A program made the position numbers and the translations under genes. This document shows, piece by piece, positions 48,043-56,732 of a stretch of 64,000 nucleotides of DNA (positions are counted from its first letter, which is position 1; each line of letters starts with the position of its first letter). The stretch is from Nonomuraea roseoviolacea subsp. carminata (lineage in GTDB: Bacteria > Actinomycetota > Actinomycetes > Streptosporangiales > Streptosporangiaceae). The notes beneath the pieces were generated by a model. It searched no databases, was not told where the DNA came from, and saw only the letters and a list, made by a program, of their open reading frames with translations. The stretch spans positions 7,477,001 to 7,541,000 of the forward strand of contig NZ_JAMZEC010000001.1 in the NCBI RefSeq assembly GCF_024172185.1, written 5' to 3'.

Positions 48043-49929
48043 ATGGCGATGATGGGAGGGGGCTTCGGCCCCCAGGTCATGGCGTCGCTGCGCCGCGACG
48101 AGTCGGTGACCAAGCAACGGCTCGCGCCCGGCACCGTGCGGCGCATCGCGGGCTACGCGCGGCCCTACACCCGGCAGATCACCGCGTTCCTGCTGCTGGT
48201 GATGGCCGGCGCGGGCGTCGTGGTCGCCAACCCGCTGCTGATGAAGGCGATCATCGACGACGGCATCCTGCCCAGGCGCACGGACGTCGTCGTCGGCCTG
48301 GCACTGGCGATCGCCGCGCTCGCGGTGGTCGACGCCGGGCTCACGCTGGCGCAGCGCTGGTTCTCGGCCCGCATCGGCGAAGGACTGATCTACGACCTGC
48401 GCACCGAGGTGTTCGACCACGTGCAGCGCATGCCGGTGGCGTTCTTCATGCGGGCGCAGACCGGCGCGCTGGTCTCGCGGCTCAACACCGACGTCATCGG
48501 CGCCCAGCGCGCCCTGACCAGCACCCTGTCGTCCGTGGTCTCCAACGTGATCAGCCTGGTGCTCGTGCTCGGCGCCATGCTCGTGCTCTCGTGGCAGGTG
48601 ACGCTGGTCGCGCTGGTGCTGGTGCCGATCTTCGTGATCCCGGCCAAGTGGGTGGGCCGGCGCATGTCGGCGCTGACGCGCGAGCAGATGCAGCTCGACG
48701 CCGAGATGAGCTCCGTCAGCACCGAGCGCTTCAACGTCGCCGGCGCCATGCTCGCCAAGCTGTACGGCCGGCCCGAGGACGACGCCGCCATGTTCGGCGC
48801 CCGCGCCGCCCGGGTGCGCGACGTGGGCGTCACGGTCGGCATGTACGGCACCGTGTTCCGGGTCGCGCTCGGCCTGGTCGCCGCGCTCGCCACAGCCCTG
48901 GTGTACGGCATCGGCGGCGTGCTGGCCATCGGCGACGTGTTCGAGCTCGGCACGCTCGTGGCGCTGGCCGCGCTGCTCATGCGCCTGTACGGCCCGCTGA
49001 CGTCGCTGTCGAACGTGCACGTGGACGTGATGACGGCGCTGGTGAGCTTCGACCGGGTCTTCGAGGTCCTCGACCTGAAGCCCATGGTGGCCGAGCGCCC
49101 GGACGCCCGGCCCGTGCCCGACGGCCCGGTGACGATCACGTTCGACGACGTCCACTTCCGCTATCCGGCGGCCGAGGAGGTGTCGCTGGCGTCGCTGGAG
49201 TCGGTGGCCCGGCAGGACACCGCCCCCTCCCACCCCGTGCTCAAGGGCGTGTCGTTCACCGCCCGGCCCGGCCGCCTCGTGGCGCTGGTCGGCCCGTCCG
49301 GCGCGGGCAAGACCACGATCACCTCGCTGGTGTCGCGGCTGTACGACGTGTCCGAAGGAGCGGTCCGCCTCAACGGGCTCGACGCGCGCGAGGCCACGCT
49401 CGCCTCGCTGCGTGACACGGTCGGCGTGGTCGCCCAGGACCCGCACCTGTTCCACGACACGATCGGCGCCAACCTGCGCTACGCCCGCCCGGGCGCGAGC
49501 GACGAGGAGCTGTGGGAGGCGCTGCGCGCCGCGCAGATCGGCGAGCTGGTCGAGGGCCTGCCCGACGGGCTCGACACGGTCGTCGGCGACCGCGGCCACC
49601 GGCTGTCGGGCGGGGAGAAGCAGCGGCTGGCGCTGGCGCGGCTGCTGCTGAAGGCGCCGCGCGTCGTCGTGCTCGACGAGGCCACCGCCCACCTCGACTC
49701 GGAGTCGGAGGCGGCCGTGCAGCAGGCGCTGAAGACGGCGCTCGCGGGCCGCACCTCGCTGGTCATCGCGCACCGGCTCTCGACGATCCGCGAGGCCGAC
49801 GAGATCCTCGTCGTCCAGGACGGGCGGATCGCCGAGCGCGGCACGCACGACGAGCTGCTCGCCCGCGGCGGCCTGTACGCGGAGCTGCACCGCACGCAGT
49901 TCAGCTCGTCAGGTAGCCCAGAGTCGTGA
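48043..49929 (+). CDS. ABC exporter with fused membrane and ATPase domains
   Basis: 628 residues: six membrane helices (about 45-320, FLLLVMAGAGVVVANPLLMKAIIDDGILP onward) and a C-terminal ATPase with Walker A GPSGAGKTT, signature LSGGEKQR, Walker B VVVLDEATAHLD and H-loop IAHRLST. It is a half-transporter of the MsbA/LmrA type and works as a homodimer or with an unlinked partner. ATG 48043 has GGGGAGGAGG 6 bases upstream. A 21-residue insertion (EEVSLASLESVARQDTAPSHP) precedes the ATPase. Overlaps the sulfotransferase gene tail to tail by 29 bases. Confidence 0.93.
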   Translation: MAMMGGGFGPQVMASLRRDESVTKQRLAPGTVRRIAGYARPYTRQITAFLLLVMAGAGVVVANPLLMKAIIDDGILPRRTDVVVGLALAIAALAVVDAGLTLAQRWFSARIGEGLIYDLRTEVFDHVQRMPVAFFMRAQTGALVSRLNTDVIGAQRALTSTLSSVVSNVISLVLVLGAMLVLSWQVTLVALVLVPIFVIPAKWVGRRMSALTREQMQLDAEMSSVSTERFNVAGAMLAKLYGRPEDDAAMFGARAARVRDVGVTVGMYGTVFRVALGLVAALATALVYGIGGVLAIGDVFELGTLVALAALLMRLYGPLTSLSNVHVDVMTALVSFDRVFEVLDLKPMVAERPDARPVPDGPVTITFDDVHFRYPAAEEVSLASLESVARQDTAPSHPVLKGVSFTARPGRLVALVGPSGAGKTTITSLVSRLYDVSEGAVRLNGLDAREATLASLRDTVGVVAQDPHLFHDTIGANLRYARPGASDEELWEALRAAQIGELVEGLPDGLDTVVGDRGHRLSGGEKQRLALARLLLKAPRVVVLDEATAHLDSESEAAVQQALKTALAGRTSLVIAHRLSTIREADEILVVQDGRIAERGTHDELLARGGLYAELHRTQFSSSGSPES

Positions 49930-50785
49930 GCTCCTGCCGGGCGACCTTCTCCACCAGGGCGAGGTCGTCCGGCCGCAGCCGGGCGCGCCACGTGCCGGTC
50001 TCCGGCCGGCCGCCGCCGTACAGCGCGACCTTGGAGACGCGCGTGCCGAGGAAGGCCGCCACCGACGCCACCGCCTGGGCCGGCCGGAGCGCCAGGTCCT
50101 CGAAGCGCAGGGTCAGCAGCTGGTCCTCGGGCAGGTCGCGGCGGAGCGTGGCGCTCAGGCGCACGGCGCTGCGCCAGCGCAGCGCGCTCTTGCCGGCGAC
50201 CGGCATGCCCTTCCACTTGTCGAGGTGCTCGTCGCGGTTGACGCCCAGGAACGCGTTGGGGAACTCCGTCTCGCCCGACAGCATCGCCGGCTTGAACCAG
50301 GCCAGGCACGCCGGGTCGGCCAGCATGTCGGCCACCACGTCGCGGCCGTCGCGCACGATCTGGACGAACCGGGCATCGGGGAAGGCGCGCAGCAGGGTGG
50401 CGGCGCTGTAGATGAGGTCGGGGCTGGCGTCGCCGAAGCGGGTGACCTCGGCCGTCGCGACGCACGGGCCGCCGCCCGTGACCCCGCCCGCCTCCCGGCA
50501 CGCCGCGCCGCACAGGCGGCACGAGTCGGGCATCACCTGCCACGACTCGGCCAGCGCGTCGCGCAGCACCCGCACGGCGCCGGAGCTCTCGCCGATGGAC
50601 GGCTTGCGGGCGAAGGCGTACAGGACGTGGGCCACGCAGGCCCGGCCCATGGTCAGGTGGAAGCCCGGTGACCGTTTCAGGGCGCGGCCGAGCAGATCCG
50701 TGCCGGAATGCGGCGCTCCGAGCAGGAAGACCGGCCGGCGGACCTTGATGCCGTTGACCACGAGGATGTGGGGCGGAAGTCGCAT
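49901..50785 (-). CDS. Sulfotransferase-family protein with cysteine-rich insert
   Basis: 294 residues. The 5'-phosphosulfate loop is VFLLGAPHSGTDLLGRAL, the 3'-phosphate part FVQIVRDGRDVVADM, and LRFEDLALRPAQAVASVAAFLG follows, all typical of PAPS-dependent sulfotransferases. SCRLCGAACREAGGVTGGGPCV is an unusual cysteine cluster that could bind zinc. The acceptor substrate is unknown. ATG 50785 has no Shine-Dalgarno, and only 31 bases separate it from the divergent LD-carboxypeptidase start. Confidence 0.8.
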   Translation of the reverse strand: MRLPPHILVVNGIKVRRPVFLLGAPHSGTDLLGRALKRSPGFHLTMGRACVAHVLYAFARKPSIGESSGAVRVLRDALAESWQVMPDSCRLCGAACREAGGVTGGGPCVATAEVTRFGDASPDLIYSAATLLRAFPDARFVQIVRDGRDVVADMLADPACLAWFKPAMLSGETEFPNAFLGVNRDEHLDKWKGMPVAGKSALRWRSAVRLSATLRRDLPEDQLLTLRFEDLALRPAQAVASVAAFLGTRVSKVALYGGGRPETGTWRARLRPDDLALVEKVARQELTTLGYLTS

Positions 50786-50816
50786 ACTGGAGCACAAGTG
50801 TGACACCGTTTGGCAC

Positions 50817-51761
50817 GTGAACGAGCCAGGGACCGGGCCCGTGCGGCCCGAACGACAGATCACCACGGTGCGGCCGGGCGACACCGTCGCGGTCGTGGCG
50901 CCGTCGGGGCCGCCGGACGCCACGTTGCTCAAGCGCGGCATCCAGCGCCTGGAGGGCCTCGGACTGAAGGTGTCGGCCGGCGGGCGGGTGCTCGACCGGC
51001 AGGAGCTGCCCTACCTGGCCGGCTCGGACGAGGGCCGCGCCGCCGACCTGCAGGCCGCCTGGTGCGACCCGGCCGTCTCCGCGGTGTTCTGCGCGCGGGG
51101 CGGGTACGGCGCGGCGCGGCTGCTGAGCCTGATCGACTGGGCCGCGATGCGGGCCGCGGGGCCGAAGACGCTCGTCGGCTCCAGCGACATCACCGCGCTG
51201 CACCACGTCTTCGGCGTCGAGCTCGGCGTGCCGACCCTGCACGGCCCGATGGCGGCCTGCGACACGATCGCCGCCGAGGTCGGCCCCGAGCCGGTGTCGT
51301 GGGAGAACTTCCAGGCGGCCCTGGCCGGCCGGGCGCCCGCGGTCACCGGTGACCGGGTGCTGTCGCCGGGCCGGGCCGAGGGCGTGCTGACCGGGGGCAA
51401 CCTGTCGCTGCTCGCTTCCCTGTGCGGCACCCGTCACCACCCGTCCTTCGACGGGCGGATCGTGCTGCTGGAGGACATCGGCGAGGAGCCGTACCGGATC
51501 GACCGGATGCTCACCCAGCTCCTGCAGGGCGGGGCGTTCGACGGCGTGCGGGGCCTCGTGCTCGGCTCGTGGGTGGACTGCGGCGACCCCTACCCGGTGC
51601 TGCGCGACCGGCTGCTGCCGCTGGGCGTGCCGATCCTGGCGGGGCTGCCGGTTGGGCACGGATCACCACAGCTGAGTGTGTGGCTTGGAGCCCCGGCCGT
51701 TATCGATACCGAATCGTGCTCGCTGGCTGGACCGATCCGCAGCGGCGAGCAGGCAAGGTAG
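50817..51761 (+). CDS. LD-carboxypeptidase (peptidase family S66)
   Basis: 314 residues. The nucleophile elbow is LVGSSDITALHH, the catalytic glutamate lies in LLEDIGEEPYRIDRML and the histidine in LPVGHGSPQ, the Ser-Glu-His triad of S66. The N-terminal nucleotide-like loop is VAVVAPSGPP. These enzymes trim the terminal D-alanine of peptidoglycan tetrapeptides during recycling, in the cytoplasm. GTG 50817 is chosen as the first start before the conserved part; no Shine-Dalgarno is visible. Confidence 0.92.
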   Translation: MNEPGTGPVRPERQITTVRPGDTVAVVAPSGPPDATLLKRGIQRLEGLGLKVSAGGRVLDRQELPYLAGSDEGRAADLQAAWCDPAVSAVFCARGGYGAARLLSLIDWAAMRAAGPKTLVGSSDITALHHVFGVELGVPTLHGPMAACDTIAAEVGPEPVSWENFQAALAGRAPAVTGDRVLSPGRAEGVLTGGNLSLLASLCGTRHHPSFDGRIVLLEDIGEEPYRIDRMLTQLLQGGAFDGVRGLVLGSWVDCGDPYPVLRDRLLPLGVPILAGLPVGHGSPQLSVWLGAPAVIDTESCSLAGPIRSGEQAR

Positions 51762-51804
51762 GAGGGACAGATCGGGACAAATCGGACATGATGGGACGCC
51801 GCGC

Positions 51805-52722
51805 GTGAAGTTCTTCCGACGTGGCCGGAAACCCTCACGCAGGGCGGTCGAGGACGTCGACCTCGACTCCCTGCTCGCGCTCGTGGCCGATTCCCTCGGC
51901 TTCACCTGCGCTTTCGCCGCCGACGGCAGCTCGCTCACGCTCCGGCTGCCGGCCGCCCCCCGGGCGCGCGACGGCGAGATCCTCGTCCGGCTCACCGGGC
52001 TGCGCCGAGAGGCGGGCCGCCGGCCGCGCGAGGACTGGCCGACCCTCGTCTCCCAGCACCTGGCGCGGGCCGTGGGCGTTGCCGACGGTGCAGACGGTGC
52101 GGGCGACATCGCGGCCGGGGTGGACGCCTGCGACTACGACCGGGCCGCGCCGCTGCTGGGCACCCGCGTGGAGGCGGTCGACGAGGTGCCCGACCTGACC
52201 CGCGTGGTCGGCCGCCACCTCAACGGCGACCTGGTGGAGCTGCTCACCGTCGGCGCCCGCCCGGTGCTGCCCGAGGAGGCCGGCTGCTGGCCCGTGCCGG
52301 CCGGCGAGGCCCTGGAGCGGGCGGTCGGCAACGTGCGGCGCGGCGAGCGGCTGTCGGTCGAGGCCATCGAGCTGTCCGGCACGGCCGTCACCCGGCTGAC
52401 CGGCCGCACCCCCTCGGCGGCGACGCACCTGCGCTGGCTCGGCGCCTACCTGCCCGTGCCCGCCCACGGCGTCCTCGCCGTGCTGCCCGACCCGTACACG
52501 CTGCTCGTGCACCCCGTGAACGGGATCAGCGTGGTGCGGGCCATCGAGCGGCTGCGCGTCCACGCCGCCCGCACGGGCGGCCTGAGCCCGCAGGTCTACT
52601 GGTGGCACCAGGGGCGGCTGACGCTCATCCGGGCCGACATCGAGCTGCGCGACGGGCAGACGCGGCTGGTGGTCGCGCCGCCGCCCGACTTCGCCCGTGT
52701 CCTGGCCCGCCTGGCTGCCTGA
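51805..52722 (+). CDS. Conserved hypothetical protein, possibly DUF1444-like
   Basis: 305 residues, soluble, not recognised with confidence. It starts with the basic VKFFRRGRKPSRRAVEDVD and continues with two alpha/beta halves. The second half (WPVPAGEALERAVGNVRRGERLSVEAIELSGTAVTRL, GVLAVLPDPYTLLVHPV) resembles by pattern the UPF0354/DUF1444 family, whose function is unknown. GTG 51805 follows GGGA. A six-codon ORF (ATG 51788) ends in a GTGA overlap with this start, which may be chance. The gene follows the LD-carboxypeptidase by 43 bases. Confidence 0.7.
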   Translation: MKFFRRGRKPSRRAVEDVDLDSLLALVADSLGFTCAFAADGSSLTLRLPAAPRARDGEILVRLTGLRREAGRRPREDWPTLVSQHLARAVGVADGADGAGDIAAGVDACDYDRAAPLLGTRVEAVDEVPDLTRVVGRHLNGDLVELLTVGARPVLPEEAGCWPVPAGEALERAVGNVRRGERLSVEAIELSGTAVTRLTGRTPSAATHLRWLGAYLPVPAHGVLAVLPDPYTLLVHPVNGISVVRAIERLRVHAARTGGLSPQVYWWHQGRLTLIRADIELRDGQTRLVVAPPPDFARVLARLAA

Positions 52723-52756
52723 CCGGGCCGCCTGACGGGGCCGCCCCGCCCGCGGG

Positions 52757-54547
52757 TCAGCTGTCGCGGGCCAGCTTGGGCGTCTCGTCGTGCTCGGACA
52801 GCGCGCGGGCGGCGTGGATCAGCGGCACGTGGCTGAACGCCTGCGGGAAGTTGCCGACCAGCCGGGAGTAGCGGGGGTCGTACTCCTCCGACAGCAGCCC
52901 GAGATCGTTGCGCAGCGACAGCAGCCGCTCGAACAGCTCCTTCGCCTCCTCCCTGCGCCCCTGCATGGCCATGACCTCGACCAGCCAGAAGCTGCACGCC
53001 AGGAACGCGCCCTCGCCCCCGGGCAGCCCGTCGACGTCGTTGTCCTCGGCCACCGGGTAGCGCAGCACGAAGCCGTCGGACATCAGCTCCTTCTCGATGG
53101 CCGCCACGGTGCCCACCATGCGCGGGTCGTCGGCCGGCAGGAACCCGACCATGGGCATGAGCAGCAGCGACGCGTCCAGCTCGGTGGAGCCGTAGGACTG
53201 GGTGAAGGTGTTGCGCCGGGCGTCGAAGGCGTGCTCGCACACCTCGGCGTGGATGCGGTCGCGCGTGCGCCGCCACTTGTCGACGGGGCCGACCCGGCCG
53301 TACCGCTCGACGTACTTGACCGCCCGGTCGAGCGCCACCCAGCACATGACCTTGGAGTGGGTGAAGTGCCGGCGCGGGCCGCGCACCTCCCACAGGCCCT
53401 CGTCCGGCTCGTCCCAGTGCTCCTCGACGTAGTCCAGGAGCTGGCGCTGGATGGACCAGGCGCGCTCGTCGGCCGTCAGGCCGGAGGCGCCGGCCAGGTA
53501 GAGGGCGTTCATCACCTCGCCGTAGACGTCGAGCTGGAGCTGGTTGACGGCGTCGTTGCCGATGCGGACCGGCCGGGAGCCCTCGTAGCCGTCGAGCCAG
53601 TCGAGCTGCATCTCCGGCAGCCGCCGCTCGCCCGCCACGCCGTACATGATCTGGAGGTCCTGGGAACGGCCGGCGATCGCGCGCAGCAGCCACGACCGCC
53701 ACTCGGCGGCCTCGCCGAGGTAGCCGTTGTTCAGCAGCGCCTCCAGCGCCATCGTGGCGTCGCGCAGCCAGCAGTAGCGGTAGTCCCAGTTGCGGACGCC
53801 GCCGAGGTCCTCCGGCAGGGAGGTCGTGGGGGCGGCGACGATGCCGCCGGTGGGGGCGTAGGTCAGGGCCTTGAGGGTGATGAGGGAGCGCACCACCGCG
53901 TCGCGCCAGGGACCTGCGTGGGTGCAGGTGGCCACCCACTCCTTCCACAGCGCCTCGGTCTCGTCGAGCTGGTGCTCGGCGTGGATCTGGGTGGGCATCG
54001 GCTCGTGCGAGGGGTGCCAGGTGAACACGAACGGCAGCCGCTGGCCGGCCTTGACGTGGAAGGTGGCGCGGTGGGCGTAGTCGCCGCCCTTGAGGGGGAC
54101 GGGGGAGTGCAGCCACGCGGCGTCGGGCCCGCCGACGGCCTGGAGGTGGCCGTCGGTGCGCCGCACCCAGGGGACGATGCGGCCGTAGTCGAAGCGCACG
54201 CGCAGCTGGGTGGCCACCTCGACCGTGCCGGAGACGCCCTCCACGATGCGCACCACGTCGGGGTTGACGTCGCGGGGCGGCATGAAGTCGATCACCCGGA
54301 CCGTGCCCGTGGGGGTGTCCCACTCGCTCTCCAGGATGAGCGTGTCGGGACGGTAGCGGCGGCGGGTGGCGGGCTGCCGCCCGGGCGGGCCGATCCACCA
54401 GTGACCGTTGCGGTCGCCGCCGAGCAGCGCGGCGAAGCACGCCGGGGAGTCGAACCTGGGCAGGCAGAGCCAGTCGATCGAGCCGTCCCTGCCCACCAGG
54501 GCGGCCGACTGCATGTCTCCGATCAGAGCGTAGTCCTCGATCCGCAT
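52757..54547 (-). CDS. Glycoside hydrolase family 15 protein, trehalase-like
   Basis: 596 residues. An N-terminal supersandwich domain (IEDYALIGDMQSAALVGRDGSIDWLCLPRFDS) is followed by an (alpha/alpha)6 barrel with NWDYRYCWLRDATM, DEPDEGLWEVRGPRRHFTHSKVM and LLSEEYDP; the acids in EGLWEVRG and SEEYD are the usual pair. Actinobacterial proteins of this kind include trehalases that need phosphate. No signal peptide. Other alpha-glucoside substrates are possible. The 22-bp hairpin just upstream separates it from yczE. Confidence 0.88.
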   Translation of the reverse strand: MRIEDYALIGDMQSAALVGRDGSIDWLCLPRFDSPACFAALLGGDRNGHWWIGPPGRQPATRRRYRPDTLILESEWDTPTGTVRVIDFMPPRDVNPDVVRIVEGVSGTVEVATQLRVRFDYGRIVPWVRRTDGHLQAVGGPDAAWLHSPVPLKGGDYAHRATFHVKAGQRLPFVFTWHPSHEPMPTQIHAEHQLDETEALWKEWVATCTHAGPWRDAVVRSLITLKALTYAPTGGIVAAPTTSLPEDLGGVRNWDYRYCWLRDATMALEALLNNGYLGEAAEWRSWLLRAIAGRSQDLQIMYGVAGERRLPEMQLDWLDGYEGSRPVRIGNDAVNQLQLDVYGEVMNALYLAGASGLTADERAWSIQRQLLDYVEEHWDEPDEGLWEVRGPRRHFTHSKVMCWVALDRAVKYVERYGRVGPVDKWRRTRDRIHAEVCEHAFDARRNTFTQSYGSTELDASLLLMPMVGFLPADDPRMVGTVAAIEKELMSDGFVLRYPVAEDNDVDGLPGGEGAFLACSFWLVEVMAMQGRREEAKELFERLLSLRNDLGLLSEEYDPRYSRLVGNFPQAFSHVPLIHAARALSEHDETPKLARDS

Positions 54548-54571
54548 GCCTTGACGCTACTCGCCACGAGG

Positions 54572-54630
54572 GTGATCACGCCGCCGGGTCCGGGCACGTC
54601 GCGTCATGCCGGACCCGGCGGCGTGATCAC
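54572..54630 (-). terminator. Perfect 22-bp hairpin between yczE-like gene and GH15 gene
   Basis: Arms at 54572-54593 and 54609-54630 are exact complements (starting GTGATCACGCCGCC), with a 15-base loop. The stop codon of the upstream (minus-strand) gene lies within the right arm, and the GH15 ATG is only 25 bases beyond the left arm. It probably terminates the first transcript. Confidence 0.7.
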
Positions 54631-55229
54631 GTCAGGGGGAAGCGGCGGGCGAAGAGCTGGGTCAGCGGCCCGATCGCCAGGGCGAACACCAGCGTGCCGA
54701 CGCCGACCGTGCCGCCGAGCAGCCAGCCCGCCGCCAGCACGGTCACCTCGATGAGGAAGCGGCCGAGGCGCAGCGACAGGCCGAGCCGGACCAGCCCGGT
54801 CATCAGGCCGTCGCGCGGTCCGGGGCCCATGCCGGCGCCGATGTAGAGCACGGTGGCCAGCGCGATCGACACCAGGGCCAGGGCCAGGTAGAGCCAGCTC
54901 AGCGCCCAGTGGCCGGGAACGGGCAGCACGAACAGCGCGGCGTCGGCGAACAGGCCGACGAAGATCACGTTGCTGATCGTGCCCAGGCCGGGCCGCTGCC
55001 GCATCGGGATCCACAGCAGCATGACCAGGGCGCCGACCATGATGATCATGGTGCCGATCGACAGCCCCAGGTGGCGGGCCAGGCCCTGGTGGAAGGTGTC
55101 CCACGGACCGTTGCCCAGCCCCGAGCGGACCTGCAGGCCGATGCCGAGGCCGTACAGGGCCAGACCGCCGTAGAGCCGGGTGAGGCGGGAGGGGAGGGAG
55201 CCGAGATGGGGAACGGACGCTTCGCTCAT
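54627..55229 (-). CDS. YczE/YitT-type integral membrane protein
   Basis: 200 residues, five hydrophobic segments, with the family stretches GLGIGLQVRSGLGNGPWDTFHQGLARHLGLSIGTM and IGAGMGPGPRDGLMTGL, an internal repeat of GxGPxD. YczE proteins are often encoded opposite MocR-type regulators and may transport a vitamin B6-related or amino compound; this is not established. ATG 55229 shares its control region with the divergent regulator. Confidence 0.85.
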   Translation of the reverse strand: MSEASVPHLGSLPSRLTRLYGGLALYGLGIGLQVRSGLGNGPWDTFHQGLARHLGLSIGTMIIMVGALVMLLWIPMRQRPGLGTISNVIFVGLFADAALFVLPVPGHWALSWLYLALALVSIALATVLYIGAGMGPGPRDGLMTGLVRLGLSLRLGRFLIEVTVLAAGWLLGGTVGVGTLVFALAIGPLTQLFARRFPLT

Positions 55230-55290
55230 AGTGGTCCTAGAGTGGCAGGCCACTGGCTTGCCAATACAGGGCCAATCGTGAAAAGTGGCC
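55230..55290. promoter_or_regulatory. AGTGG repeats in the yczE/mocR divergent region
   Basis: AGTGG begins at 55230, 55241 and 55284: AGTGGTCCTAG, AGTGGCAGGCC and AGTGGCCTGAT. The first two are 11 bases apart, one helical turn. They resemble the remembered PdxR box AAAGTGGWCTA. In addition AGTGGCAGGCCACT (55241-55254) is a palindrome. The whole spacer between the divergent genes is 63 bases, so a MocR protein bound here would control both. Confidence 0.6.
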
Positions 55291-55292
55291 TG

Positions 55293-56726
55293 ATGAGGTA
55301 TTTGAGCGCCGCACAGGTGGCCCGGCTCGCCGACGTGCCGCCCGAGGCCCGGCCGTACTACCGGGCGCTCGCCGACGCCGTGCGCGCGCTCATCCTCGAC
55401 GGGCGCCTGCCCGTCCGCGTGCGCATGCCCGCCGAGCGGCACCTGGCCGCCACGCTCGGCGTCAGCCGCACCACCGTGACCGCCGCCTACGACCTGCTGC
55501 GCGAGCGCGGCTACCTGGAGAGCCGGCAGGGCTCCGGGAGCTGGACGGCGCTGCCCGACCCCGCCTCCACCGCCGACAACCCGTGGCTGTCCACCGGCCA
55601 GGACGGCCTCATCCAGCTCCACGCCGCCGCCCCGCCCGCCCCCTCCGCGCTGCGCGAGGCGATGGCCGAGGCCCTGGAGGACCTGCCGCGCTACGGCATG
55701 GGCAACGGCTACGACCCCATGGGCCTGCCGGCGCTGCGCGAGCGGATCGCCGCCCGCTACACCGCGCGCGGCCTGGCCACCCGGCCCGAGCAGATCCTCG
55801 TCACCACCGGCTCGCAGCACGCCCTGCACCTGGCCATGAGCCTGCTGGCCGGACCGGGCGACCCCGTCCTGGTCGAGTCGCCCACGTACACGCACGCCAT
55901 CGACGTGGCCCGGCAGCGCGGCGCCCGGCTCGTCCCGGTCGGCATCTCGCACGAGGGCTGGCAGGCCGACCTCGTCGGCTGCGCCCTGCGCCAGTCGGCG
56001 GCCCGCGTCGCCTACCTCATGCCCGACTTCCAGAACCCGACCGGCGCCCTCATGGACGACGCCACCCGCGCGGCCGTCGCCGGCGCGGCCCGGCGCGCCG
56101 ACACCATGATCCTCATCGACGAGACGTGGGCGGAGCTGGACCTGGACGGGGGCGACGGCTCCCACGCGCCCATGGCCGCCTTCGACAACGACAACCGCAT
56201 GATCACCATCGGCTCGGCCTCCAAGCTGTGGTGGGGCGGGCTGCGCATCGGCTGGCTGCGCGCCGGCACCGCGCTGATCCGGCGGCTGGCCGTGCGCCGG
56301 GCCGCCGTCGACATCGCCAGCCCGGTGCTGGAGCAGCTCGCGGTGGCCCGGCTGTTCGACCGGCTGGAGGAGACCAGGGCCGAGCGGCTGCGCGGCCTGC
56401 GCGCCTCCCGCGCGACGCTCGTGGCCGCGCTGCGCGAGCGGCTGCCGGCCTGGCAGTTCGCGGTGCCGCGCGGCGGCGGGGCGCTGTGGGTGCGGCACGA
56501 CTCCGGCTCGGCCGTCTCCCTGTGCGAGGCGGCCGCCACGCGCGGCGTGCGGCTGGCGGCGGGGACGTGGTTCGGCCTGGAGGGGACGCTGGAGGGGTAC
56601 CTGCGCGTGCCGTACACGCTGCCGCCGGCGGTGCTGGAGGAGGCCGTGAAGCGCATCGCCGTCGCCCGCGAACACGGGCCGGCCGCGGGCGGGCGCCCCG
56701 CCGACGCGCTCGTCCCGATGATCTGA
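55293..56726 (+). CDS. MocR-family regulator (GntR head, aminotransferase-like body)
   Basis: 477 residues: a GntR winged helix (about 25-95, YYRALADAVRALILDGRLPVRVRMPAERHLAATLGVSRTTVTAAYDLLRERGYL) joined to a class I aminotransferase domain with NPTGALMDD and the PLP lysine in IGSASKLWWGGLRIGW. MocR proteins sense PLP or amines and control neighbouring genes; PdxR and GabR are examples. It is divergent from yczE, so that gene is the probable target. ATG 55293 overlaps the last AGTGG box. Confidence 0.92.
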   Translation: MRYLSAAQVARLADVPPEARPYYRALADAVRALILDGRLPVRVRMPAERHLAATLGVSRTTVTAAYDLLRERGYLESRQGSGSWTALPDPASTADNPWLSTGQDGLIQLHAAAPPAPSALREAMAEALEDLPRYGMGNGYDPMGLPALRERIAARYTARGLATRPEQILVTTGSQHALHLAMSLLAGPGDPVLVESPTYTHAIDVARQRGARLVPVGISHEGWQADLVGCALRQSAARVAYLMPDFQNPTGALMDDATRAAVAGAARRADTMILIDETWAELDLDGGDGSHAPMAAFDNDNRMITIGSASKLWWGGLRIGWLRAGTALIRRLAVRRAAVDIASPVLEQLAVARLFDRLEETRAERLRGLRASRATLVAALRERLPAWQFAVPRGGGALWVRHDSGSAVSLCEAAATRGVRLAAGTWFGLEGTLEGYLRVPYTLPPAVLEEAVKRIAVAREHGPAAGGRPADALVPMI

Positions 56727-56732
56727 CCCCGG

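Noticed and set aside
51788..51808. Six-codon upstream ORF (MMGRRA) overlapping the start of the gene at 51805
   Set aside because: It lacks a well-spaced Shine-Dalgarno and no structure accompanies it. Chance is sufficient in this GC-rich background, unlike the ABC-F leader.
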